The notes under the pieces: model-generated
The model's input: the letters and a program-made list of their open reading frames with translations, nothing else
Databases searched by the model: none
Told to the model about the DNA's origin: nothing
Position numbers and translations under genes: made by a program
NCBI RefSeq assembly: GCF_000807275.1
Contig: NZ_CP009056.1
Location: 186,001 to 250,000, forward strand
Reading direction: 5' to 3'
Length of the DNA: 64,000 nucleotides
Source of the DNA: Frischella perrara
GTDB lineage: Bacteria; Pseudomonadota; Gammaproteobacteria; Enterobacterales; Orbaceae
Shown here: in pieces, positions 1-9,048 of the stretch
How the letters are laid out: each line of letters opens with the position of its first letter
How positions within the stretch are numbered: the first letter of the stretch is position 1

Positions 1-2403
1 TATTCTATTTGTGATTAATGGCTTAAGGGTATTACTCATTTGTGTAATTTTTTCTGAATTACCCGTTTCTTGAGCATCAAGATAACCTAAATCTTTTAAT
101 GTGGATACTAATGTTGAAAAAACACCTTTATCGAAAAATTCCGGAGCATTAATTCCATGTAAAACTGACAATCTTTCAGCTATCAGTCGACTCTCTTTTT
201 CTAGGTTCGCACGGCTAATTGTTGGATCTTTTTGTAATAAAGAAAATGTGATCACATAACGTTGTAAGGTATCTTTTGATATAGATGCTAATAGTTGTAA
301 AGATGTTAATTTTAAGTAATTTACCGTTATCCGTTCAGGCGTGAAGTTAATAAGATTAATATCATCCAAGCATTGTAATAATTTTGAGATATAATCTAAT
401 AGTTGTTCTTCTTCATAATAGATAAAAAGTTCTGCTTTTATAAGAGGGAATATAAGTTTAACTTGTTCTATTAACTCATCTTTTGAAATACGATTTTGTT
501 TAAGAATAATCCGTGCAATGATTGCAGGTATTATTAAAAGATGCTGAATATTATTTCGGTAATAGGTCATTAAAATGGCTTGTTCTTGCGTTAAACTTAC
601 AATCTCACCGGCTTGATCAGTTGTAATAACAAATTTACCCATTTGTTTAGCATGTTCAAATAATTGTTCCGCACTCTGTTCCGGAACAGTTACTAAATTT
701 GAGTAAGGAACACTTTTTAATAGAATAAGAGCATAATTAATATGTTCAATTAATTGTTGTTTTGTGAGTGCATTTTGTTGAGAAGCGAGTAAAAATGTAC
801 TACATAAATTCATGGCATTGACAGCTGCCGACGAATTGATACTTTCCATAATACCCTTAGCTAGTAAATTAGTGGTTGGAGTTAACCAATTCGGTCTTAA
901 TGTACCAGACGGTTCAATAGCTTCCCGCCAATTCGGTACATTTTGAGTAAGAAATTGATTTAAAGGGATAGGATCGCCAAAATTGACATAACCTAACCCT
1001 AATTTCTTTAATTTAAAAAATGCTTTTAATGTTTGCCATAAATTTTCTTTTTGTTTCGCGGCACCTCTTAATTCCTTAGCATAGGTTGCAACTTCTAAAA
1101 CATGTTCGTATCCAATGTATACTGGAACAATGGATATTGGTCTTGGGTCACCACGTAATAATGTCTGAATGGTCATCATTAACATTCCTGTTTTGGGATC
1201 CAGTAAACGACCTGTACGCGATCTTCCTCCTTCAATAAAATATTCAACAGAGTATCCACGGATAAATAATTCAGCTAGATATTTCCGGAAAACGGAAGTA
1301 TAAAGTTTGTTACCTCTGAATGAACGACGAATAAAGAAAGCGCCTAAACGACGGAAAATAGGACCGGCGGGCCAAAAGTTTAGATTAATTCCTGCAGCAA
1401 TATGTGGTGGTACTAAGCCTTGTCGATAAAGTACATATGATAAAAGTAAATAATCCATGTGACTACGATGACAAGGCGCATAAACGATTTCATGACCATT
1501 TTGTGCTAACTCTCTTATTGGATCTGCATGAGTGACTTTTAACCCTTGGTATAAACGGTTCCATGCCCAAGTTAGTATATAATCAGTTATTTTTAATGCA
1601 CGATAAGTAAAATTTGCTGCAATTTCATTCAACATCGATAATGCATTTTTTCTAGCTTTTTCAATTGAGATATTTTTACTTTTAGCCTCTTCTTGAATTG
1701 CATCACTTATTTCTTGGCTATTTAATAGCATTTTTAACATCTGTTGCCTGATAGGTAAAGTTGGACCGACAGATGCCATTCTTTGTTTAGAAAAATGAAT
1801 ACGTGCAACTCTAGACAATTTATGAGCTAACTCAGGTATTTTCTCGTTTTCAATCGATAAAGCGAAATTTTTCAATGAAACAGTATGAGAAAAGCGAGTA
1901 TAGCAGTCACGTCCAGAGAAACACATTTTCAAAAATTTACGTGTTCCACCTAAGACTTGTAAAGAGAGTTTCTTTCGTCCTTCTTTATCTGGTGCGCGAC
2001 TAAACATAACCGAAACAGGCAACATTTGGACGTCAAGTTGTGGGTTTTGTTGATGAGCCATTATATATTGACGTAAGATCTCAATGGACTTTTTCTTTTG
2101 CTGTTTGGAAGCAAAGATTCCAGGTCCTTTATCAATATAGATGTAAGCAGGTAATATACCATTATTTGTTTTAATACCATCCAAGGGATCGGGAAGTTGG
2201 TATTTCCGGCTTAAAGATTGAACAACCATTAAGTCAATTTTTGAGTTATAAGGTAATACATATAAAACAGGTGCTAATCTGTTAATGTTTAAATCCTTTA
2301 TAGGATCAGTTGGTATTGACTGACTTTTCACAAAAAATTTAACAGGAAGGCGAATAAATGCAAAAGACAGCTTATTCCACCAAGTTGTTATCCACTGTAA
2401 CAT
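1..2403 (-). CDS. plsB: Glycerol-3-phosphate acyltransferase PlsB (3' end outside window)
   Basis: PlsB transfers an acyl group from acyl-ACP or acyl-CoA to sn-glycerol-3-phosphate, the first committed step of phospholipid synthesis, at the inner membrane. I translated it by hand: 801 codons are open from the ATG at 2403 to the window edge, and the E. coli enzyme has 807 residues, so only the last few codons and the stop are missing. The acyltransferase motif HRSHMD is present (catalytic His312, Asp317). It is followed by the other family blocks: IRRSFRGN, EGGRSRTGR and IVPVYIGYEHV. The gene is divergent from rpmB across a 525-bp intergenic region with unusual inverted repeats. The identification is secure; only the C-terminus is unseen. 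Confidence 0.96.
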   Translation of the reverse strand, partial: MLQWITTWWNKLSFAFIRLPVKFFVKSQSIPTDPIKDLNINRLAPVLYVLPYNSKIDLMVVQSLSRKYQLPDPLDGIKTNNGILPAYIYIDKGPGIFASKQQKKKSIEILRQYIMAHQQNPQLDVQMLPVSVMFSRAPDKEGRKKLSLQVLGGTRKFLKMCFSGRDCYTRFSHTVSLKNFALSIENEKIPELAHKLSRVARIHFSKQRMASVGPTLPIRQQMLKMLLNSQEISDAIQEEAKSKNISIEKARKNALSMLNEIAANFTYRALKITDYILTWAWNRLYQGLKVTHADPIRELAQNGHEIVYAPCHRSHMDYLLLSYVLYRQGLVPPHIAAGINLNFWPAGPIFRRLGAFFIRRSFRGNKLYTSVFRKYLAELFIRGYSVEYFIEGGRSRTGRLLDPKTGMLMMTIQTLLRGDPRPISIVPVYIGYEHVLEVATYAKELRGAAKQKENLWQTLKAFFKLKKLGLGYVNFGDPIPLNQFLTQNVPNWREAIEPSGTLRPNWLTPTTNLLAKGIMESINSSAAVNAMNLCSTFLLASQQNALTKQQLIEHINYALILLKSVPYSNLVTVPEQSAEQLFEHAKQMGKFVITTDQAGEIVSLTQEQAILMTYYRNNIQHLLIIPAIIARIILKQNRISKDELIEQVKLIFPLIKAELFIYYEEEQLLDYISKLLQCLDDINLINFTPERITVNYLKLTSLQLLASISKDTLQRYVITFSLLQKDPTISRANLEKESRLIAERLSVLHGINAPEFFDKGVFSTLVSTLKDLGYLDAQETGNSEKITQMSNTLKPLITNRI

Positions 2404-2478
2404 GATTTATTTTACTCAAAAAAATAACAATAATAATATGTTATATGATAACAAAAAACAGTATAAAAAGCATCTAAT

Positions 2479-2531
2479 CATCTTCCAAATCCTCTTAGAG
2501 GACAGTTACTTTAATGAGGTAAGAGAAGATG
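2479..2531. repeat. Nested inverted repeat in the plsB upstream region
   Basis: CATCTTC at 2479-2485 is complementary to GAAGATG at 2525-2531. Inside this pair lies a tight palindrome, TCCTCT-T-AGAGGA, at 2490-2502. Read on the minus strand it would fold in the plsB 5' untranslated region; read on the plus strand it would be part of a small RNA ending at the large hairpin at 2587-2643. It could also be a DNA operator. Only the repeat itself is seen; any role is inference. Confidence 0.45.
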
Positions 2532-2586
2532 TAAAATATCATCATTTAAGTACATATTAAGATATAATTTATTACTTTATTTTTTG

Positions 2587-2643
2587 TAAGCAACGAATTA
2601 ATTTAATAATTAATTCGGTAATTATTAAATTAATTTGTTGTTT
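2587..2643 (+). repeat. Long hairpin between plsB and rpmB, terminator-like on the plus strand
   Basis: A 22-nt arm at 2591-2612 pairs with 2619-2640 around the loop ATTCGG; one position is a G-U wobble. Three more pairs at the base (one also G-U) give about 25 bp. On the plus strand a T-rich tail follows directly (TTTTTATTATTATTTT), the form of an intrinsic terminator, yet no gene precedes it on that strand. On the minus strand the tail is A-rich. It may end an unannotated short plus-strand transcript, insulate the two divergent units, or be a remnant of a lost gene. Confidence 0.6.
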
Positions 2644-2725
2644 TTATTATTATTTTATTTATAGTTATTTTAACTTTGTTTTGTAGAAGAGTGTTAATTT
2701 TTTACTATTAACAATATAATAACAC

Positions 2726-2754
2726 TTGAGAATCTTTGCATAACAGCGTATACT
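2726..2754 (+). promoter_or_regulatory. Sigma-70 promoter of rpmB-rpmG
   Basis: TTGAGA at 2726-2731 and TATACT at 2749-2754 are separated by exactly 17 bp. Transcription would start near 2761, leaving an untranslated leader of about 168 nt before the rpmB start codon. Confidence 0.7.
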
Positions 2755-2760
2755 TCGCTA

Positions 2761-2928
2761 CCTTGATTATTGTAGGTGTAATGTGAGAAGTTAGTCTATT
2801 TGGTAACGAGACTCATCTCAATCGCCTAATAGAGTAGCTAAAGCCTGACGAGGTAAATGTTCCATTAAACACATTATATCTAAGGCCTAGTATACTAAAT
2901 AGTATAGAAATTTCGGAGAATTATTGAC
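2761..2928 (+). promoter_or_regulatory. Long structured 5' leader of rpmB
   Basis: The leader can form a two-part stem: GAGA at about 2783 with TCTC near 2816, enclosing AGTCT/AGACT around ATTTGGTAACG. A second small hairpin, TATACT-AAAT-AGTATA at 2891-2906, sits just before the CGGAG ribosome-binding site (2914-2918). Long leaders ahead of ribosomal-protein genes often bind the encoded protein for feedback control. That role is inference here; I do not recognise a described leader family. Confidence 0.4.
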
Positions 2929-3165
2929 ATGTCACGAGTATGCCAAGTTACAGGCAAAAAACCATTAGTAGGGAACAATCGTTCACATGCGATGAATGCT
3001 ACTAAGCGTCGTTTTCTGCCAAACCTTCAAACTCATCGTTTTTGGGTTGAGAGTGAAAAACGTTTTGTAAAGTTACGCGTATCAGCTAAAGGTATGCGCA
3101 CTATCGATAAGAAGGGTATTGAAGCAGTATTAGCTGAAATTCGTGCCCGTGGTGAATCATACTAA
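2929..3165 (+). CDS. rpmB: 50S ribosomal protein L28
   Basis: This 78-residue protein of the large ribosomal subunit begins [20 protein letters not shown], the typical L28 N-terminus, and has the usual length of the enterobacterial protein. The ATG at 2929 has a CGGAG ribosome-binding site ten bases upstream. It is followed after 24 bp by rpmG, the same pair as in E. coli, so the two are cotranscribed. A good promoter lies at 2726-2754 with a long leader. There is no mutM gene after rpmG, unlike E. coli. Confidence 0.98.
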   Translation: MSRVCQVTGKKPLVGNNRSHAMNATKRRFLPNLQTHRFWVESEKRFVKLRVSAKGMRTIDKKGIEAVLAEIRARGESY

Positions 3166-3189
3166 GAAACTATATAAAGGAAAATTATC

Positions 3190-3357
3190 ATGGCTAAAGG
3201 TGTACGTGAAAAAATCAGATTAGTTTCTTCAGCTGGTACAGGTCATTTTTATACTACTAGCAAAAATAAAAGAACTATGCCTGAAAAAATGGAGATCAAA
3301 AAATATGATCCCGTTGTTCGTCAGCATGTTGTTTATAAAGAAGCTAAAATTAAATAA
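3190..3357 (+). CDS. rpmG: 50S ribosomal protein L33
   Basis: A 55-codon gene starts at the ATG at 3190 and reads [20 protein letters not shown], the standard start of gammaproteobacterial L33. It has no pair of CxxC motifs, so it is the zinc-independent form. The length equals that of E. coli RpmG. It lies 24 bp behind rpmB and is followed 15 bp later by a strong intrinsic terminator, so rpmB-rpmG form a two-gene operon. AAAGGA at 3177-3182 is the ribosome-binding site. Confidence 0.97.
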   Translation: MAKGVREKIRLVSSAGTGHFYTTSKNKRTMPEKMEIKKYDPVVRQHVVYKEAKIK

Positions 3358-3372
3358 TTTGCATTAAATTCT

Positions 3373-3399
3373 AAAAACCTAGCTTGTGCTAGGTTTTTT
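3373..3399 (+). terminator. Intrinsic terminator of rpmBG
   Basis: CCTAGC-TTGT-GCTAGG is preceded by five A and followed by six T, giving a stem that can extend through A-T pairs. It lies just after the rpmG stop codon. Confidence 0.9.
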
Positions 3400-3609
3400 A
3401 TTACTTGAAAATTGACACTTTAAAAAGTAACGCATACTTGAATGAAGTTGTATCCCTTTCCGTATTTATTATAATAATTCTATTAAAAATACTTTTAATT
3501 ATCTTTATTTATTCCTCAACTATCATAATTAGTTAACCAAATTTTTGTGGCTATATAGTAAAATAGCTCATATGTAAAAAGAATTAATAATGATAATTTA
3601 GGAGTATAT

Positions 3610-5160
3610 GTGAGTAATACAATAAAAAAACCAATCGTTCTTGTTATTCTTGATGGATACGGTTATCGCGAAGATCAACAAGATAATGCTATTGCATTAG
3701 CAAATAAACCCAATATGGATAACTTAATAAAAACATGTCCTAATACTTTAATCGATGCCTCTAGTATGGAAGTTGGGTTACCTTTTGGTCAGATGGGTAA
3801 TTCTGAAGTAGGACATACTAATATTGGTGCAGGTCGTATTGTCTATCAAGACTTAACAAGAGTCTCAAAAGATATCATGGAGGGTGAGTTTGCCAAAAAT
3901 TTGGTGCTTACTCAAGCTATTGATGACACGATAGCTCAAGGGAAAGCGGTACATATTATGGGTTTACTTTCCGAGGGCGGTGTACATAGCCATGAAGAAC
4001 ATATCATGGCTATGGTAGAGCTGGCAGCAACACGAGGAGCTGAAAAGATCTATTTACATGCCTTTTTAGATGGACGAGATACTCCACCAAGAAGTGCAGA
4101 ACGTAGCCTTCAAGTGTTTGAAGATAAATTCAAAGCACTTGGAAAAGGTCGTATTGCATCTTTAATAGGGCGTTATTATGCGATGGATAGAGATAATCGT
4201 TGGGATCGAGTTGAGCAAGCTTATAATTTATTAACTGAGGCGGATGGCGCTTTCACATATGCAACGGCAGTAGAAGGGTTACAAGCAGCATATGCACGAG
4301 ATGAGAATGATGAGTTTGTTAAACCAACAGTCATTTGCGAACAGGGCGAAGCTCCAGCTAAAATGGAAGATGGTGATAGTTTAATCTTTATGAATTTCCG
4401 TGCTGATCGTGCCCGTGAAATCTCTCGTGCTTTTATCAATAAAGATTTTGATGGTTTCCAACGCCATCGAGTTATTAATTTTTCCCATTTTGTTTCTTTA
4501 ACAGAATATGCAACCGATATTAAATCTGAGGTAGCTTATGCTCCTGAAGAACTAACAAATACTTTAGGGGAATGGTTAGCTAAAAACAACAAAACACAAT
4601 TACGTATTTCTGAAACTGAAAAATATGCCCATGTCACATTCTTTTTTAACGGTGGTGTAGAGCAACCTTTTGAAAATGAAGACCGTATATTGATCAATTC
4701 ACCACAAGTTGCAACTTATGACCTTCAACCTGAAATGAGTTCGGCTGAATTAACAGATAAATTAACCGCGGCAATTGAAAGTCAAAAATATGATGTAATT
4801 ATTTGTAATTATCCAAATGGAGATATGGTAGGACATACTGGCATATTTGAAGCGGCAGTGAAAGCTGTTGAAGCGTTAGATGAGTGTATTGGTCGAGTAG
4901 TTGAATCTGTTAATAAGGTGTCCGGTCAATTACTTATTACAGCAGATCATGGAAATGCTGAGAAAATGCGTGATGAAGAGACTGGACAGGCGCATACTGC
5001 ACATACTAATTTACCTGTACCATTGATTTACGTTGGTTCGAAAAAAGTTAAAGCTATTTCTGGTGGTAAATTATCAGATTTAGCACCTTCAATATTAACG
5101 TTAATTGATATGCCAATTCCAGATGAAATGACTGGTAAACCGCTTTTTATCGACCAATAA
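3610..5160 (+). CDS. gpmI: 2,3-bisphosphoglycerate-independent phosphoglycerate mutase
   Basis: This glycolytic enzyme interconverts 3- and 2-phosphoglycerate through a phosphoserine intermediate with two metal ions (usually Mn). The 516 residues match the family length (E. coli 514). Visible motifs are [10 protein letters not shown] (Asp15, metal), [15 protein letters not shown] (nucleophile Ser65), [20 protein letters not shown] and ITADHGNAE near the C-terminus. The start is GTG at 3610, after GGAG at 3601-3604; the overlapping ATG at 3608 is in another frame and stops at once. The gene is followed by envC and yibQ, as in E. coli, but has its own terminator at 5215, so envC is probably expressed separately. 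Confidence 0.97.
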   Translation: MSNTIKKPIVLVILDGYGYREDQQDNAIALANKPNMDNLIKTCPNTLIDASSMEVGLPFGQMGNSEVGHTNIGAGRIVYQDLTRVSKDIMEGEFAKNLVLTQAIDDTIAQGKAVHIMGLLSEGGVHSHEEHIMAMVELAATRGAEKIYLHAFLDGRDTPPRSAERSLQVFEDKFKALGKGRIASLIGRYYAMDRDNRWDRVEQAYNLLTEADGAFTYATAVEGLQAAYARDENDEFVKPTVICEQGEAPAKMEDGDSLIFMNFRADRAREISRAFINKDFDGFQRHRVINFSHFVSLTEYATDIKSEVAYAPEELTNTLGEWLAKNNKTQLRISETEKYAHVTFFFNGGVEQPFENEDRILINSPQVATYDLQPEMSSAELTDKLTAAIESQKYDVIICNYPNGDMVGHTGIFEAAVKAVEALDECIGRVVESVNKVSGQLLITADHGNAEKMRDEETGQAHTAHTNLPVPLIYVGSKKVKAISGGKLSDLAPSILTLIDMPIPDEMTGKPLFIDQ

Positions 5161-5214
5161 TTGAAATGACATATTTCATGTAATCATGTTATGATATTAA
5201 TGTTTTTAAAATGG

Positions 5215-5245
5215 AAATGGGTCTGCTTGACCCATTTTATATTTT
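5215..5245 (+). terminator. Intrinsic terminator of gpmI
   Basis: AAATGGGTC (5215-5223) pairs with GACCCATTT (5229-5237) around the loop TGCTT, followed by a T-rich tail TATATTTTAT. Confidence 0.75.
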
Positions 5246-5388
5246 ATAATAAAGAAATAATGTCATTTTATTATTCAACCTTAAATTGAAAATGTCTATG
5301 AGTTGTCAAGTATAGAATATAGACTTTCAATTAGATATATATAATGTATTATGGTGAGTATTTTTACGTTGAATTACAGTGATATTAT

Positions 5389-6639
5389 TTGTTTTTAATT
5401 AGCAGATATTCGAAATGGTTCATGATGCAATATAATGTTTTATGCTTGTTAGTCATTATGTTTGGAAGCTTTTTTACTTCTAATATAAGCTATGCCGATA
5501 ATAAACAGGATTTACAAAACATTCGCCAATCGATACAAGAACAAGAAAAAAAACTCGCACAACAAAGTAAACAACGAATTAAGCTAATATCCATCCTTGA
5601 AAAACAAGAAACTTCAATTGCTAATTTATTGGATTCATTAGAAAAAAGTGAAAAAGTTTTAGGGGCATTGGCTGATGAAATCACCAAACTTAATCTAGAT
5701 ATTGATAAATTAAAGCAAAAACAAGCTGAACAACAAGAAATATTAGCGAAACAGCTTGAGAATGCTTTTAAATTGGGAAAAACGAGCAATATGGAGCTAA
5801 TTTTTTCGGCTAATGAAAGCCAGCGTAATGAACGAATTATTACCTATTATCGTTATATCAATCAAGAACGACAAGATCGGATAAATGAGCTTAAACAGAT
5901 CCATGCTGAAATGGATCAGAAGAAAGCTTCATTGGAAGAAAAGCGCAAGCAACAAAAAAGCTTACAAGATAAACAGAAAGTTAAGCGTGATAATCTAATA
6001 GTTAATCAAAAAGAAAGACAAGAGACAATTGTTGAATTAGATAAGTCTATGCAACTAAATCAACAAAAATTAGATGTGCTTAAGGAAAATGAAATTAAAC
6101 TACAAGCACAAATAGAAGAAGCCGAAGCTAATAATAAAAGAATAGCAGAAGCTGAAGCAAAACAAGCAGAGCAAATTCGAGCTAGACAACAAAATTATAA
6201 TTATAATCCAACAAAAGATGAAAAATCCTTAATGGCACGTGTTAGTGGTATTGGCAAACCGACTAATACCTTTAGTTGGCCGGTGTCGGGAACTGTATTA
6301 CATCGTTTTGGTGAACCTCTTCAAGGTGAACTTAAATGGAAAGGATTAGTGATCAAGGCTAAGGAAGGTAGTAAAGTTAGAGCAATAGCAGGTGGACGAG
6401 TAATTTTAGCAAGTTGGTTGCAAGGTTATGGTTTTATAGTTGCTTTAGAGCATGGTAAAGGCGATATGACTTTATATGGATATAATCAAAGAGTATTAGT
6501 TAATGTTGGCGATAAGATTGAAGCCGGACAACAAATTGCGCTGGTTGGTACAAGCGGTGGGCAAGGAGTCGCAGCATTATATTTTGAAATTCGTCGAGAT
6601 GGTAGGGCACTTGATCCCAGTGTATGGCTAAAGAAATAA
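5389..6639 (+). CDS. envC: Murein hydrolase activator EnvC
   Basis: EnvC is a periplasmic protein recruited by FtsEX that activates the amidases AmiA and AmiB during cell separation. The sequence shows a signal peptide (hydrophobic stretch ending near SYA-DN), a long coiled coil rich in Gln, Lys and Glu (about residues 38-270), and a C-terminal LytM domain (about 300-416). The LytM domain is degenerate: YGYNQ replaces the usual YGHN and the final motif lacks its histidines, so it should not cut peptidoglycan itself, as known for EnvC. The start is uncertain: TTG at 5389 gives an E. coli-like N-terminus, but ATG codons at 5422 and 5425 begin just before the signal peptide; none has a strong ribosome-binding site. 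It is followed after 1 bp by yibQ. Confidence 0.93.
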   Translation: MFLISRYSKWFMMQYNVLCLLVIMFGSFFTSNISYADNKQDLQNIRQSIQEQEKKLAQQSKQRIKLISILEKQETSIANLLDSLEKSEKVLGALADEITKLNLDIDKLKQKQAEQQEILAKQLENAFKLGKTSNMELIFSANESQRNERIITYYRYINQERQDRINELKQIHAEMDQKKASLEEKRKQQKSLQDKQKVKRDNLIVNQKERQETIVELDKSMQLNQQKLDVLKENEIKLQAQIEEAEANNKRIAEAEAKQAEQIRARQQNYNYNPTKDEKSLMARVSGIGKPTNTFSWPVSGTVLHRFGEPLQGELKWKGLVIKAKEGSKVRAIAGGRVILASWLQGYGFIVALEHGKGDMTLYGYNQRVLVNVGDKIEAGQQIALVGTSGGQGVAALYFEIRRDGRALDPSVWLKK

Positions 6640-6640
6640 A

Positions 6641-7387
6641 ATGATTAAAATACCTTTCTTAATTTCCTATTTTTTTACAATTTGCTGCTTTTTATTGCAA
6701 TTTTTTCCAAACACTGTACAAGCTGGAAAATTAGCAATTGTTATTGATGACTTTGGCTATCGAAAAAATATTGAAGAACAATTCATTTTGTTATCAACCA
6801 ATATTACAGTTTCTATTCTTCCCAATTCACCTCATGCTGAAAAAATGGCGTTATATGCTCACCAGCATGGCAACGATATTATGATACATTTGCCTATGGC
6901 GCCAATAAGTAAACAATATCTTGAAAAAGATACTTTAACGCCAGATATGAGTTTACAAGAAATACAACGTATTATTTCTGAAGCTGTTTTAAAGGTTCCT
7001 TATGCAATTGGTCTTAATAATCATATGGGTAGTAAGATGACAGCAAATGCTGAAGGTATGCGGAAAGTAATGGAGAGTTTAATAAATTACCCATTATTTT
7101 TTTTAGATAGTCGAACAATTGCGAAAAGCAAAGCTATGGCAATAGCTCAAGAATATAATATTCCAGCTGTTAAACGCGATATTTTTCTAGATGATTTACA
7201 AGATGAAAAATCCATTGCTATTCAGTTTAATCTAGCCATTGAATTAGCAAGAAAGCACGACCAAGCAATCGTAATTGGTCATCCCTATCATTCAACTTAT
7301 AATGTCCTTAAACGTAAGTTATCACAACTACCAGATGATATTGAAGTCGTTAAACTAAGTTCATTATTAAAGAACTCCACAGATTGA
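6641..7387 (+). CDS. yibQ: Divergent polysaccharide deacetylase family protein YibQ
   Basis: This 248-residue exported protein has a signal peptide (hydrophobic residues 4-27, cleavage near VQA-GK) and a divergent polysaccharide deacetylase domain starting at KLAIVIDDFGYR. Other family segments are IMIHLPMAP, LNNHMGSKMT, FFLDSRTI and IVIGHPY, which carry conserved Asp and His residues. The biochemical activity of the family is not established. The gene starts one base after the envC stop codon, the same pairing as in E. coli, which implies co-translation with envC and a periplasmic role linked to the cell wall; the latter is inference. A strong hairpin terminator follows. Confidence 0.9.
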   Translation: MIKIPFLISYFFTICCFLLQFFPNTVQAGKLAIVIDDFGYRKNIEEQFILLSTNITVSILPNSPHAEKMALYAHQHGNDIMIHLPMAPISKQYLEKDTLTPDMSLQEIQRIISEAVLKVPYAIGLNNHMGSKMTANAEGMRKVMESLINYPLFFLDSRTIAKSKAMAIAQEYNIPAVKRDIFLDDLQDEKSIAIQFNLAIELARKHDQAIVIGHPYHSTYNVLKRKLSQLPDDIEVVKLSSLLKNSTD

Positions 7388-7417
7388 ATTTATATTAAAA
7401 ATTGCCTTTTATTATAA

Positions 7418-7460
7418 GAAAGAATGTTAAATTTATTTTATATATTTAACATTCTTTTTT
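7418..7460 (+). terminator. Intrinsic terminator of envC-yibQ
   Basis: AAGAATGTTAAAT (7420-7432) is a perfect 13-bp complement of ATTTAACATTCTT (7444-7456), followed by four more T. The descending arm contains the -35 element of the next promoter. Confidence 0.85.
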
Positions 7461-7473
7461 AACAGAGTATAAT
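7446..7473 (+). promoter_or_regulatory. Promoter of the TM2-domain gene
   Basis: TTAACA at 7446-7451 and TATAAT at 7468-7473 have a 16-bp spacer. The -10 box covers the upstream ATG at 7472, so that ATG cannot be in the transcript and the gene must start at 7529. Confidence 0.65.
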
Positions 7474-7528
7474 GTCTGCCACGATAACGTTCAGAAGTTA
7501 TAAAATTACAGGATTAAAGGTAATAAGT

Positions 7529-7861
7529 ATGATTTATTGTTCGGGATGTGGTAATGAAATGCACGAAACAGCTGTAGCTTGTCCTTCTTGTGGTGCTGTA
7601 AATAAAAGTAATGTAGTAAAAGGAAACAAAAGCAAAATTGTTGCGGGTGTTTTAGCTCTTTTCTTTGGCGGATTGGGGGTGCATAAGTTTTATTTAGGTC
7701 AAACAGGATTAGGCATTTTATATCTTTGTCTTTATTTTTTTGGTATATTCTTCCTCTTTATACCAACATTGATAATCGGTGTAATTGCCTTTGTTGAAGC
7801 AATTGTATATTTCTGTAGCTCAGATGAAAACTTCGATAATAAATATAATAGAATCAGATAG
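7529..7861 (+). CDS. TM2 domain protein with N-terminal zinc ribbon
   Basis: A 110-residue small membrane protein of unknown function. Residues 1-25 form a zinc-ribbon-like element with two CxxC pairs (CSGCGNEM and CPSCGAVN). A lysine-rich linker leads into a TM2 domain with the signature GGLGVHKFYLGQTGLGILY between two hydrophobic segments (about 36-58 and 63-95). I chose the ATG at 7529 because AAAGG at 7516-7520 is at a good distance and because a -10 box overlaps the longer candidate start at 7472. It stands alone between terminator hairpins. The family is widespread in bacteria; no pathway can be assigned from context. Confidence 0.8.
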   Translation: MIYCSGCGNEMHETAVACPSCGAVNKSNVVKGNKSKIVAGVLALFFGGLGVHKFYLGQTGLGILYLCLYFFGIFFLFIPTLIIGVIAFVEAIVYFCSSDENFDNKYNRIR

Positions 7862-7880
7862 TTGATTTATAGGAAGTTGG

Positions 7881-7905
7881 GTGGATCTTATTAATATTGA
7901 TCCAC
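7881..7905. terminator. Hairpin between the TM2 gene and convergent rapZ
   Basis: GTGGATC (7881-7887) pairs with GATCCAC (7899-7905) across an 11-nt loop. Neither side has a T-run, so its action as a terminator for either gene is uncertain. Confidence 0.35.
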
Positions 7906-8038
7906 TAAATCATCTAAAAGCTCTTCAAATATTCCATTGTTAAACTATTCTCCAATTTATTTTTTTATATTTTTGTTATTATCAAACATTTCTAAAAAAG
8001 AATCCAGTTAAACTATAATCAATAAAAGTACTTATAAA

Positions 8039-8899
8039 TTAATTTTTATGCAGTTTTTTTTCCAAACTTCTATGGCGGGTTTGTACTTGCTCTCCCTGTA
8101 GAATGAATAGTTCTGCTAGTTTCTCAGCAATAAAAACCGAACGATGTTGTCCTCCAGTACAACCAATAGAAATAGTAAGATAGCTTCGGTTATTCTTTTT
8201 TATATGTGGTAACCATTGTTGTAAATAAGTAGCTGTTTGTTGAATGAAATCGTTTACTTGTGTGTGCTTCGTTAAGTAATTTTGCACAGGTTGGTCAAGC
8301 CCAGTTAACTGACGTAAATTAAGCTCCCAATGTGGATTAGGTAAAAAACGAACATCAAAGACAAAATCTGATTCAATGGGTAGACCATATTTAAATCCGA
8401 ATGATTCAAATATAATGGTAAGTTCCCGTTCTTTCTTTCCTAGTATTCTCTGACGTAATATGTCAGATAATTCATGGACAGATAAATTATCAGTATTAAT
8501 AATTAAGTCAGCATTATCTTTTAGTGGCTCCAAATAGCTATCTTCTAATTCAATAGCTTGCTCAAGGGAACGACTAGGCAAAGATAATGGATGAGTTCTC
8601 CGCGTTTCACTGTAGCGTCGAATTAATGTGTTACGGCTACTTTCTAAAAATATAAAATGTGCAGTAATTGATGGTGGTAGTTGTTGCAATATTTCATCTA
8701 GTTGGTTAAAACTAGCTGGTATATTACGAATATCAATACTAACAGCAACAGGTGTATTGCTATTTTCGAGTGTTTTAGCGAGTTCGGGGAATAGGGTTAT
8801 AGGAATATTATCAACACAATAAAATCCCATGTCTTCAAGTGCTCTTAATGCGATTGATTTGCCTGAACCTGAACGACCACTGACTATCATTAAAAGCAT
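8039..8899 (-). CDS. rapZ: RNase adapter protein RapZ
   Basis: RapZ senses glucosamine-6-phosphate and, in E. coli, guides RNase E to the small RNA GlmZ, lowering glmS expression; it is also an NTP-binding protein. The 286 residues match the family length. The Walker A motif GRSGSGKS is at residues 8-15, then [12 protein letters not shown]. Near the C-terminus are [12 protein letters not shown] and [11 protein letters not shown], both diagnostic, and a basic tail ([12 protein letters not shown]) like the RNA-binding end of the E. coli protein. It follows rpoN by 149 bp; hpf, ptsN and npr, which flank rapZ in E. coli, are absent here. Confidence 0.96.
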   Translation of the reverse strand: MLLMIVSGRSGSGKSIALRALEDMGFYCVDNIPITLFPELAKTLENSNTPVAVSIDIRNIPASFNQLDEILQQLPPSITAHFIFLESSRNTLIRRYSETRRTHPLSLPSRSLEQAIELEDSYLEPLKDNADLIINTDNLSVHELSDILRQRILGKKERELTIIFESFGFKYGLPIESDFVFDVRFLPNPHWELNLRQLTGLDQPVQNYLTKHTQVNDFIQQTATYLQQWLPHIKKNNRSYLTISIGCTGGQHRSVFIAEKLAELFILQGEQVQTRHRSLEKKLHKN

Positions 8900-9048
8900 A
8901 TTATAAAATCCTATATCAAGGTTAAGTTGTATTAAAGTGTAAGCATTTTAACCAACGAGTTAAGATTATAATAGTGAAACAACTTTATTCATTATCTATT
9001 ATTGGCAAACAATAATTTTATGTAATTGAAGTACTTTTTTATAATCAG

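Noticed and set aside
5389-6639. EnvC as an active peptidoglycan hydrolase
   Set aside because: The LytM metal ligands are replaced (YGYNQ and no HxH near the end), so it is an activator rather than an enzyme.
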